Part shown: piece after piece, positions 38,401 to 50,400 of the stretch
Position numbering within the stretch: position 1 is the stretch's first letter
Layout of the letters: each line of letters opens with the position of its first letter
NCBI GenBank assembly: GCA_963971285.1
Contig: OZ020254.1
Location: 8,742,001 to 8,806,000, forward strand
Direction: 5' to 3'
Source: Astropecten irregularis
Lineage: Eukaryota > Echinodermata > Asteroidea > Paxillosida > Astropectinidae
DNA: 64,000 bases
Made by a program: the position numbers and the translations under genes
Notes under the pieces: model-generated
Database searches by the model: none
The model's input: the letters and a program-made list of their open reading frames with translations, nothing else
Told to the model about the DNA's origin: nothing

Positions 38401-41400
38401 AAAACCTCATTTCGGATACGCGTGCCCTGTACGATGCGCTGAGGAAACTGATGGCGATGGCGGTGCACAAAGCACTTTATTTGAATGCTATAAGGGTGCA
38501 AATGCATTCAAAAAATGCATGTGTGCCGGTGCGCACTTAAAGGTAGTATCATACTTTGGTAAGAAACCAAAACAGAAATGTTCACAGATTTACGTATAAC
38601 TTACAGGGTATGAAGATGGTGGTGGTAGAAACATACCGTTAACATTTTTCCGCCTGAAATGGTGTATTTATCCAGAAATTAGTAAAACAACGACCGGAAA
38701 TCATTTTGATCTTTTCATTTTTCAAAGATCAAAAATAAAGGAGAAAAGGCTTAAGAAATACTGTGGCTATTTTTTACCATTTTCTCAAAAAGTGGGCATC
38801 GTATGGGACTGAAATGTTCACAGATGACTGTTACTGTATCTGTCTTGATATTTTTGCCCATGAATCTTTGATAAAAACCCAAGTATGATATTACCTTTAA
38901 AGGTCCATTCAAACAGGAACCTGGCCTCACAACTGATGGGTCTGCCTCAGGCAGGTGATTCTCCAGAGTGACTCTACTCCATCAACACATTTTTTCGTGA
39001 TGCTTAATTTTGAAGAGATGTTTTATACATTATTTGAGGGGATCCACTTAGAAAAGCGAACACACAAACATACCAAACAATTTAACAATTCCAAACCGAA
39101 TTTGGTTATTTTTGCGTTAATCCTGCATTTTGTAATATTCAGGCATGCAACTTGGACTTGACCAAAAACGAGATCATTCCAATCTTTACTATACTTCATA
39201 CAGTGTTTTTTCACATATGGCATATAAAGAGTGAAGTGAAAAAAAGAGGAATTCCACTGATTCGAGGAAAAGTTGCATGCCCGAATATTCAGTACAAATT
39301 AATAACACAAATAAACAAACAGCATTATTCTTTTGAGAAGGAATGCCACGTGTTTCCTTACCTTCAGCTGTTTGGTCTTGTCCTTCATGGTCTGTTGGTA
39401 GATTTGCAGTTGTTCAGCCACCTCAGGACCAGGCTGCCTAGCTAGAATGTGTTTCAGTTCTATGTACAGTTTCTCTTTTTCCTGTAGGGATTAAAAAGAT
39501 TAAAACAAATCTAAATTAAAAAAGGTCAAATTTTGCAAGAGGGCTCGTGACGTCATATTCAGATGTTCGGACAAAGTCGCACGTTGCCCAATTAACTTAC
39601 ACGTAAACGTTGTGATATTTGTCCAAACATCCGGTTCACTATAGCTGTCGATATAAAGGGCATATTCTATGAAAAGCTCAAGACGGAGCCCTATTCTCCC
39701 AAACATATTCCAATTTCTCTGAAAATTAAGGTTCTGAAAATAAACTTAGGAGCATTTGAGTATCATTCAAAGTTTCAACTCAATTTGTTTTATTCATGCT
39801 CACACTAGCCATTACACGTCCCTCAATAGGTTTTTCAGGCCCATTCTCTTAAAAATTGCGACTCTTGGACTTTTTTTTCATCGAAATGGCACTTTTTGAT
39901 TTTTAACCCCTGTGTTTCTAGAAAGTTGAAAATGGCTGAAACTGAGCACTCTCAAAGTTTCTTGAACTCTCACGGGATCGAAAACAAAAAAAATGCCTGC
40001 AGGGGATGTTTGATTGCTTGCGATGAGTACCCAAAAACACGGATGGGAAGTAGGCCCTTGAGTATGCTAGACAACCACATAGTCAAAGTTAGCCTGAATG
40101 TCACATGTAAATCTTGTGTATTGACACAAATATATGCCTCTCTGATCATCTTCCCGGTATAATAATGCATTAATAATGCATTCCGGGAAAAGCGTCTTAG
40201 CCACGGAAAGGGATGATGACAGCGGGATACATCTTCTGGGTGACCAACTGGCCAACTGCCCAAATAACCAACTGGCCGAATGACCAACTCCCCAATTGAC
40301 TAAATGGGCTGACTCGCCAAATGACCAACTAGTTGATTGACAGACTCCCCAACTGAACAACAGGCCAACTCCCCAAATGGCCAACAGGCCGATTGACCAA
40401 CTGGCTGACAAAACGACAGACCAACCTGTATCAAGAGTTCCTTCTCCACCACCTCCTCAGTCTTCTGGATGAGGCGACGCTGCAACGTCTGGATCTTCTG
40501 GATCATCTCGTAGGTGCTGGGGTCTGAGCCTTCCAGTTTGCGCCAGCGGTGGATGTTCATGGGGTTCTCCAGCTCCTCCTCAAGGGCTTTGCAGCGGGTG
40601 CGCTCCCGGAGGAGCTCACGCTGGAGGTGATAGACTTCACGTCTGGAAGCAGGAAGGCAAATTAAATCCAGAATTATCTTTTTTTTTGGAGGGATGAGGG
40701 TATTCGTTTAAAGCCCTGTCTCAATTTTTCATCAGGCTTCATGGCTTCTGACTGCTAAATGAACAAAGATATTAGGGACACCACCAATGAAGGGCTGGAT
40801 AGCTCGGTTGGTAGAGCGCCTGTATGGTATTCAGGAGGTTGCAAGTTTGAATCCCACTCCAGTCAATTTTTCTTTGTTCACCTTTCAATGTCCCTTTTAT
40901 CAGATGATAAAACAAATTTCAAATGATTCTTGACAATTTGCTTTGATTCCGCAAGGTGAGAGATATAACATCAAAGAGGATCGCTCAGTGAGTGTTTTTG
41001 AAATTCATTTCTGAATGATTTATCGCCTGATAAAAATTGATAAAAAGTCACAGAATCCAAGTGCCCATAACTATTATCCTGATGAGGAGTGTCTATCATC
41101 TTATCTTATTATATTAGTCTATCATATGTTTTGTGCCATTAACATAATCGTCGTAGAAAGTAGTCAAGCAACAAATCTCCCACAACAAAAAGAAACCCAG
41201 CCCCAGGGGAAGTTACTTTTGAGCTGGATGTTGAAAGATTTTACTGCTCCTTCTGCCTTCCGATTTCCGGGAAGCTGGGGCTTCGGCAGGTGAAATAAAA
41301 GAAATGCTGCCAATTTTATAAAGGATAAGGGTAATTGTATACGTAGCACACTGATCGGGTTTTTCAAAAGGATAGGGCCAAAAAAAAAAAAATCACCTCA

Positions 41401-44400
41401 AGTCATCCACGTTGGCTACGCTCTTATTCAGGATGTTCTTCTCTCTTCGCAGCTTCTTGATCTCTAGTTTCAGGAGGCGAACATCCTCCAGCCGCTGGCG
41501 GTACTGCATCTCCCCCTTGGCTAGAGTGGACTGTTGGATCTTGATCTTTTCGTAGAGTAAGGCCAGCTCGTCGTTCCGTCGGACCAACTGGGTGCCCAGG
41601 ATGTCACGCTCGCTGATCACCTGGCATTTGCCAATTTGAGAAAGAAATAGAGTAGGCGAGAATTGTTTAAAATAAGACAATTAATAAAGATGTGAGTGCT
41701 TCTGACTGCTAAACCAAAAAAGATCAACTTTTTGGGACACCGCCAACAAAGGGCTGGACGGCTCAAATGGTGCAGTATTCCGGGGGCCACATGTTCAAAT
41801 CCTGCTCCAGTCAATTTGTCTTTGTTCACGTTTCAACAACTTAAAATGAAACCAGTCAGTTTACCTTGTGGTTATTTGATGATTAATACAGAAAAGAATT
41901 TCCAATAATCCCAACCAATTCTCAGAAGAAAAAATAGGGAACAGACTTCAAGAATAGCCTTTTAATGTACAGAAAACAATCCAGCCATCCTAGTGGAGAA
42001 ACAAGTTTAGTGTGTATTTCTTTCCTTTCTGCATTTATTTTATCTGATACAACATGGGCTCCACATGAAAATCCATTTCAGATGTTGGTGATGTATAAAG
42101 GTGAAGTAAAAAAGAGCCCTAGATAGAGTAAAGGTCTGTGGAAAATACAATATTACTGTACAAAGAGCTATGTCTTATGTTGAACAAAGAATTTGACAAA
42201 AAAAAGCCTGTTCTGTGAATTGACACATCACTGTGAGGCAATGAAAATGACATGATTTCAACTAGAGTGCTCTCTGTTTTGTCTCACTCTCTTACGGCGT
42301 TCCGGTGGGGACCTATTGAATACAGCCTGGACTTTTTGTTTTTGACTGAGCTGCATAGCCATGTATTCCCCCAGCACATCATGTACATGTAAGGAGAACA
42401 CACTTAGTAGTCGGAGGTGCTTTTGGATGCTTCATAGAAGCCTGGAGCCGTCTCTCCATCAATGCTGAGATGAAATAATAGAACAGGACGGGCAAGCAAT
42501 TCCACTCACCCTGTCCACCTTTCAAGCCAGTGTTCTTCTATTGTACATTTGTACGGAAATTCCCAAGGCAGTCACAGACATTAAATACAAAAGACGAAGA
42601 AGAAGAAGAAGAAACAAAAAGTCCTCTTAAAGTGCATTATCTGTCTACTCAGGCTCACGGATCCCACAATAGAGTATTGTTTGAGAGGGGTGCAAGGCTA
42701 AGAGTAAAGGGATGATGAGAGGGGAAGACATCATCATGTTGACATCATCTCGAGGAGACCACAGGATATCACATCCATGAACCCAACTCAGGAAGCTAGA
42801 AAGAGCATCTTTGGTTGAAATCTCTGAAGAGTATAGAGTTAAATCCACTTCACGGAAGGAAATAAGGTACTTAACTACATTCAAACCACACAAGTCCAAG
42901 AACATGTAATTGTGTATACATAGATAACACCCATCCTCCCGCCTCCTCCCCTCGTCCAGAATTGACATGCATTAAAAGCGATTCAAATATGGTTGAGTGG
43001 GTGTTTTTACTCCCACATAAGATGAGAGATGACGGAGGCTGACTGTCATTGTCACTGGAAAGGTGAGTGTGCTTTGATTATCAGCAAGGCAGATAGATCT
43101 GAAAATGACACAGTCAATCACAACCCCTTCCATCTCTAGATGCTTTTATTTGTAGTTTATGCTGCCGTCCATCAAGACACTTTCATGTACTTTCTATGGG
43201 CTGCAATGATGCAGAGGCCACTTGCGAACGTTATTAAAAACCGTCTGGGATATCTTCCCAGTCTTGACATTTTCCAAACTTTTGGCCCGAGAAGACAGTT
43301 AAACAAACTGAACGCCAGCATCGACTCTAACAAGTTGCTATCATTCTGTGTTGACATATGAAAAGAAAGCAGAAAGTAACGAAAATGCAAAGCAAACATC
43401 CCACGGTTTATTTAAAGATGGGAAGGGAGCAATCGTCATTTTGTCCTCCCTAAGGTCTCGGAAAAATATAAAGGCCTGACTGTCTGAGTCGAGGGCTGAA
43501 GGAGGTAGACTCTGTCAGCTTGCCATTAAACCTCGGGGGACTCTAAACATTGCCTGCCAACTCTCAGACCTATGTTATTGTTTGTCAAATTCATAATCAA
43601 AGGAAAACAATCGCCTGAAATGTCACATGAATGTTTGACGTAGGGAATGCTTATACAAGCACGTATACAGTAGTCAGAAAGACTTCCAACAGAAGGCCAG
43701 CGGGCTGCCGTGCTACCGTACGTGTCCTCCCGATAATCTGCCAGCAACTTGCTTCATGTTGACTTAATCTTCATACTTTCATCATCCTCTCCTTTTTGAA
43801 TATCTCCTTTTGCATACAGTTTGCCAATACTGGACACAGTGTAGCACACCCACAACACATTGTTTGTGCCATTAAGTTCAATGGCCTCAGAGTTTCTTTG
43901 CTTCTAGTCTAGAGGCTCAAGACACCTTTTGTCCTTTAAAGGTAGTATCATACTTTGGTAAGAAACTAAAAAAGAAATGTTCACAGATTTACGTATAAGA
44001 TGGTGGTGGTAGAAAACATACTGTTAAAATGTTTCCGCCTGAAATGGTATATTCATCCAGAAATTAGTCAAACAACGACCAACAATCTTTTTGATCTTTT
44101 AAAAGATCAAAAATATAAGAGAAAAGACTTAAGAAATACTGTGGCTGTTTTTCACTGTTTTCTCCAAAAGTGGGCAACGTACGGGACTGACATTTTCACA
44201 GATGACTGTTACTGTATCTTCCTTGATATTTTTGCCCATGAATCTGTATTTCTTTGATAAAAGCCAAAGTATGATATTACCTTTAAACCCTTCAATACCA
44301 AAAATGCAATAAAAACCATCATTCTACATACAATGCAGATTTAATTAAAAAGGATTTGAATTATTGGATGTACTGTGCCGAAGATCATTCCTCAAACTCT

Positions 44401-47400
44401 GCCTTCTAAGCCAGGAAAAGCCAGCACCACAATCAAGAGTTTAATCATCCGATGCAAACATCCCTCCATCCCTTCAAGTCCTTACTTCATAAGACCAAAT
44501 AAGAAGTTGAAATACATGTAATAATGCAAAGAAGTAAATTAGCCATGGATTATGGCGTTTAAGTGATGGTTTTAAGATTTAATTAAACAAACTGGACAAA
44601 ACAGCGGATCCCTGCCAGGTGGTTTGAACTCGTTGCACTCAGAAATACACATAGACTGATCCAGTAAGCTCCTCCCACTGCACACGTGCACGTTCCTGTC
44701 GCGCATATGTACGCGCGCGTACATTTGTCTGACTTTAGTGAACGCATGTCAGACATAAACCACGACTTTGATTGGTCACAAACAAATGGGGCGCGGCTTA
44801 ATGGATCGGTCTATTAAGTTGCACAATATGAACAGAATCTCCAACTCGGGCCGATCCATACACATGACTACTATTACTAACAGGTTCAGAACATGTCACA
44901 CCAACTGTGTATCAATGTGTGAACCACATTATCAATCACCTTGCAGTTAATGTCCAATTTGTGTATACAGTATGTATACCCATGCCCTCCCTCCCCCATA
45001 GATCTGTGCACTTTTGACATTCATTACCCGAAGCAAAGTGAAACATTCCCCAAGGGGGATGATCAATCTTGAGAGGCTTCTAAAAGCTATATATACTGAA
45101 CACCATAGGGAGATGTGGGAACGATCAATGCTCATTTCTTTTCTTAAAGGTAGTATCATACTTTGGTTTTTATCAAAGAAATACAGATTCATGGGCAAAA
45201 ATATCAAGACAGATACAGTAACAGTCATCTGTGAAAATTTCAGTCCCATATGGTGCCCACATTTTGAGAAAACAGTGAAAAGCGGTCACAGTATTTTTAA
45301 GTCTTTTCTTTTTTATTTTTGATCTTTTAAAAGATCAAAAAGATTTTCGGTCGTTGTTTTACTAATTTCTTGATAAATACACCATTTCAGGCGGAAACAA
45401 TTTAACGGTACATGTTTCTACCACCACCATCTTCATACCCTGTAAGTTATATGTAAATCTGTGAACATTTCTGTTTTGGTGTCTTACCAAAGTATGATAC
45501 TACCTTTAATAATATACGTTTCTGCCTGACAAACATCCCTGTATGTGCATATTGCATTTTCCAGAAAGTTCCTGTAGGGCTCTGGGCTCTGCCATTTTTC
45601 CCTCGTGTGTTTTTGATATAAAGTCAGGCTATACCTTATCTGGTAAATTTGCAGGGCATCCTTTGTTTTGTAAGGACAGTACATGTATCTTCCCAGGACA
45701 GAATTGAGTGACTCAGGAACTTTTTGCACAGCACTGAAGACAGTGAGAGCAATTTAAGCACCTAAATTTGTTTGGGCACCAAAATATGGCCAAATCCAAG
45801 TGAACATTTGTCAGTGACATTGCAGGAAGTTTTGGTAGGTACAGTAAGTACAGATATTCTGGGTTTTTTCTGTAAAAAAAAAAATTCTTTTAATAATAAG
45901 CAGTTTTTGAGCTTAAACATAGATCTGGTTATGAGTGAAATCTGACAACGAATATCCAATCAACTTTAAAAAATAAGATTGAAATCAATTTTGAAAAATG
46001 ACTACACTTAACGTAATTCAATTGATTTTCTGTCTGATTTTTTATCGAAAGAGCACTTAGCATTTTATGCAGTAATACTAATACAAATACAGCTTTACAG
46101 TACTGTAATGTACAGGATGCAGCCTATGTATGTGAGGAGACTACATACAATGGGCCTATTTCACTCATTGTCTCGTCACTTAAGCCTAAAGCTAAATGGA
46201 ATCATAATACCATGTTTGACAATAGGATTCAGCGACCTATCCCCCCCTACTGTACAATGTACAGAATATGAAGAATATTCATTAAATTGTTGAATAGTCA
46301 GTTTCATCAGATACATTTTATAATACAGTTGCTATGACAACCCCGTGTCCCCTCCAAAGAATGCATAATGCAATAATAACACATTTTCATGGCTTAAAGG
46401 TAGTATCATACTTATGGTAGGAACCCAAGATTCACAGATTTACGTATAACTTATAGGGTATAAAAATGGTGCTGTTAGTAAAAGCAACGACCGAAAATAT
46501 TTTTGATCTTCAGAAAATAAAAAAATAATGGTGAAAGATTAAAGATATTCCGTGGCCACTTTTCACTGTTTTCTTATTAAGTCGGCACCATTAATTGCCT
46601 ATGAATCTGCATTTCTTTAACAAAAACCAAAGTATGATATCACCTTTAAAGTCAGCCCCCCCCCAAAAAAAAAAAAAATTATTCTCTCCAAAAATGCTCC
46701 TGAAGTCATTTCCTGACTGTTCTTTTCTTTTCTCTTGTTCAATCTTTTTTAATAAACCACTATTCAGTATCTCTCTCTTGGGTAGACATGGTGACGGACC
46801 TAGAACAAACATTTAGGATCAGGACGTGTCGATGCCTTGATCCACTCTCCCACAGGACAGCAGCTGAGGACACATTACTGGTCTACCTAAGCCCAACAGG
46901 AAAAGCCTATAGGCAACTAAAATGTCCACTGATATTCTGAGCATAAATATATCCCTTTTGGCAACCAACATCAAGTTCAACCACCACATTCAAGCATATA
47001 GGCCTAAACCAAATCTACCGGTTTGACATTTGAGCTGGGATTCCATACAGAATGCGCAGAAATCTCATCAACTACCAATTACTGCAAACCCACTGTACTG
47101 TGGACCATGTTCAGTTTAAGTCACAATTTCAAACTGCACGCATACATTTTGGAAAAAAAAAAAGTACACAGGAAATGTTGCCTTTTCGGGAAAACTGGAA
47201 CATATTATTTGAGGACTTGATGACATGACATGTAGATATTAAACTGGTTGTGACCGTTCGGATATTATGCTGTAATTGGACACAGACTTGGTGTCTTCAC
47301 TTGGGCTTGCATGGCATGCCATGCACATAATTATTGGCTCTGAAAAGTGCATGATACCACAACATACATATGTACAGTATGCACGTAGGTTGTACAAACG

Positions 47401-50400
47401 AAAAAGATCAATGGAAATTGAAAAAAAGGGCGCATCATTTTAGGAAACAAGGGTCGATTAGCTGAACAACTTGAACATGCCACTTTTGCAGGACAAGCAT
47501 TTACATTGCATCGGTACATCTTAAAAAACTTTAGACACGTGTTTGATCTGAGTTTACTCATCAAATATTAACTCTAACATGTCTAATCGCCTGTCAGTGC
47601 CTGGTACCTAGGAGGTTTCTCAGAGGTTACCAATTTAAGTTCACCATTTGGTTGGCAAACAGTCAATTCTGTTGTCCTAAGCAGAGCACACTCGTACCAC
47701 TGGAAACTTTCAGGCTTGACACTGACAATGTATTCAAAAATGACTTTGTCTGGGGAATATTCAGCCGGCAACGAGGGTAGGGAATTGTAATCCATCACCG
47801 GCTCAGGCAAAACCGGGGATTTAAATATGGTGAAAGATTGAAAGAGCAATGGCAGTATAATGAATGTAGGTTACACTGTCTATTAAAGGGCACCAGGTCA
47901 CAAACTGGATGTGCCATATCAGTAGGCCCTAGGCCCCAGAATGTATTATTTTTCCAAAGTCTCATCCCCAATTCAGCAAAGCGCCGGTACAGAGAATAGT
48001 GTACCCTGCAGTGGACCATGTACATGTACATGTATGTCTGGTTCAAGTATTTTTTCCCAAAAGAAAATCATGAATGGTTGTGTTCATTTTTTTCAATAGG
48101 GGGGCCATTACATGTTTGCGATCGAGGATCGACTCAATATTCATTTGTTTCATATTTTGTACCTCAGGACAGCACCTACAGTATACCCAGAACATTATTA
48201 CATGTACATGTATCATAGTATCTATATTGTAATACAATAATGATCAATGTATTGCATTGAATAGGCCTACTGAATACCTAAGCATGATGCATGTTGGTGT
48301 TGTCTTGGGGGGGGGGGGTGTTTAGGAGGGGCCAGGCTCATCATCCCTACCCCCCATCCCCTGTCTATGCCAGTGAACATACATGTACATGTAACACAGA
48401 CTCTACAAGACTCTGATACTGTAATTCCGATTTATAAGCTTATTCCTGCTTATGATGGATGCAGGCGACTTGGTTTTGTGCATGACCTACATACATTCAG
48501 TTTGGATTATGATTAATAATGGGGAAAGCACCCGATTCTGAGATTTAGTCATTTGTCAATGCTTAATTCCCAACATCAAGGCGGGACTGAGAAATTAATT
48601 TTCACAAACACTAGAAACCAAAAGTGCAAAGAGATTACTTGCATATGGTAATTCCATTCATGTGCTCAAGGCTGTATGTATGTATGTCAACCGATATGCA
48701 TCCTTTAATTTCAATAATCATGTATTTTGGGTGTGGCTTTTTTATTTTGTAGGATACCAACTGCGCTTTGCTTGCATCATGATCACCACAACAGGGCCCA
48801 ATTTCATGGAATCCGTTACGACATATTTTTATGCTTACTGGCACTGCTACACGTGAAATCTGTAAGCACGACTTTCAGTTAATAAGCAAAGAATTTCTAG
48901 GGTAACCGTGATTATTTTTTGCTAACCCGCTGTCATATGTGCATTCTGCAAAAATTCATTGCTTACCGTTACCAACAAGAGAACTCTCCCGTGAAACACA
49001 CTAACCGTAAGTGAAAAAATCTGCTACCGTATTAAGCAAAGAAGTTTTGCTAATGGTAACTGATTCCATGAAATTGGGCCCTGTTCTTGTACTTAACAAA
49101 TGCAAGCAACTTCACAGAAACTGTCCCTGAATCAGGTGCCGGGTTATAGATCAGGTTTAAATCAAAACTGAAAAATAGAATGGGAGACATCAACTTCTTT
49201 AAATTGAAAGATGTTCAATAGTGTTTTAGAAGAGGTTGCAATGAATAAAATCCTTGGGCCTGTTTATTTCAGGCATGAGATCAGTGATAACTGATGATCC
49301 GGATCCCATTTTAGCATATCCTGCATGGGACGTGGATCTGCAAGATCACTGATCGCGTGCCGAGACAAACAGGTCCTTCTTTGCCAGACATGCTTTTATT
49401 GTTGTCTTGCGTGCACAAACAGATGTTCAAGGTAATTAATATGAAACATATGAAATGTTCAAATAAGAACAGCCATGTTGTAGACTACAATTTGAAGTTA
49501 ATTGTAAAACAGCTTCTGCCAACAATATCATTTGCAGTACCCATACATGTAGGTGAAAAGTTGAGGGGATGTTTTTTTCTCTCTTTCAAATTGCTATTAC
49601 TGAGTATACACATACACTTTTCCCTCGTCTAATGATGCGTGGCGCCAGCAAATGAGTGGAGAGTCTGATGTTCAAATTTGTCATTTGCGTTTATAAACGA
49701 CTGCCTCATTCATTATTTAGGCTGTTTTTCATGTTATGTGCTTCATTCCGACATGTGTCTGCGCATAATCTCGCAGATGTGAAAGGCACCTCGCAGCGCG
49801 CATGTTGACGCAACCTAATTAGACCACTTTTAGCAGCAATAAATCAATCAGGCCCTCTTGGTTTACCCATAGCTTCGATTTCGATCGGTTTCTCCTGGTC
49901 GCTTGTCCAACAGAGGTGTACCATGCATAGCACTTGAAATATTGAATTCAAAGTCTTCCCTCTGTATAACCCCATCATGATCACCCCCATACAAAACAAA
50001 AAATGAGCAGAACGGACCCAGACACTAATGACAGTCTCGGAGAACAAATTGCATAAAGTCCCTGATATCGGCCCAACTGTTTTTCTTCAATTCAGATAAT
50101 TTTTCGGATTGTTTTGTTTTCCATGGTAGGAAGCACATTTATGTACTCGTGCCGTTTTACAGACTTAACAGATTGACTGCAGACTTGATGGACCTTACTA
50201 CTCCCAACTGTTGGAGGTCACTTCTTATTTTCAGAGCAAACAGACAACAAGACGACTGCGTGTGGCCGTGTGTGCTGATGAGCACCAAGTCAATTAACAA
50301 CGGAGTATTTTTGGTGCCGAAGACCTGAGCTGAGCAGACAGACTGCAGAATGAGATGGCATATTAGACAAACACACTGGATACTTTTCCAGAAGCGCCAA

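Larger units (their letters stand above)
26855..39361 (-). other. CFAP58 intron (12.5 kb)
   Basis: Holds the CAG/CAA duplication, the hAT-like MITE, MITE copies I-L, the 65-bp direct repeats and a poly-C tract. The unique stretches 27542-29791, 30096-31987 and 32457-37148 show no further element. The longest open frame of the window (37991-38599) is here but runs into MITE L. Confidence 0.8.

Noticed and set aside
37991..38599. 202-codon plus-strand open frame, the longest in the window
   Set aside because: It has no recognisable domain, no splice or start context, low-complexity Lys/Arg stretches, and its last 20 codons are the terminus of MITE copy L. It is best explained as chance.
38896..38917. 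A further MITE starting TTAAAGGTCCATTC right after copy L
   Set aside because: No matching inverted right end was found; the palindrome is likely formed by chance at the edge of copy L.
24542..44257. Peptide GTDIFTDDCYCIFLDIF recurring in separate frames (24.7 and 44.2 kb)
   Set aside because: The recurrence is the translation of the same MITE body on its reverse strand, not a conserved protein.
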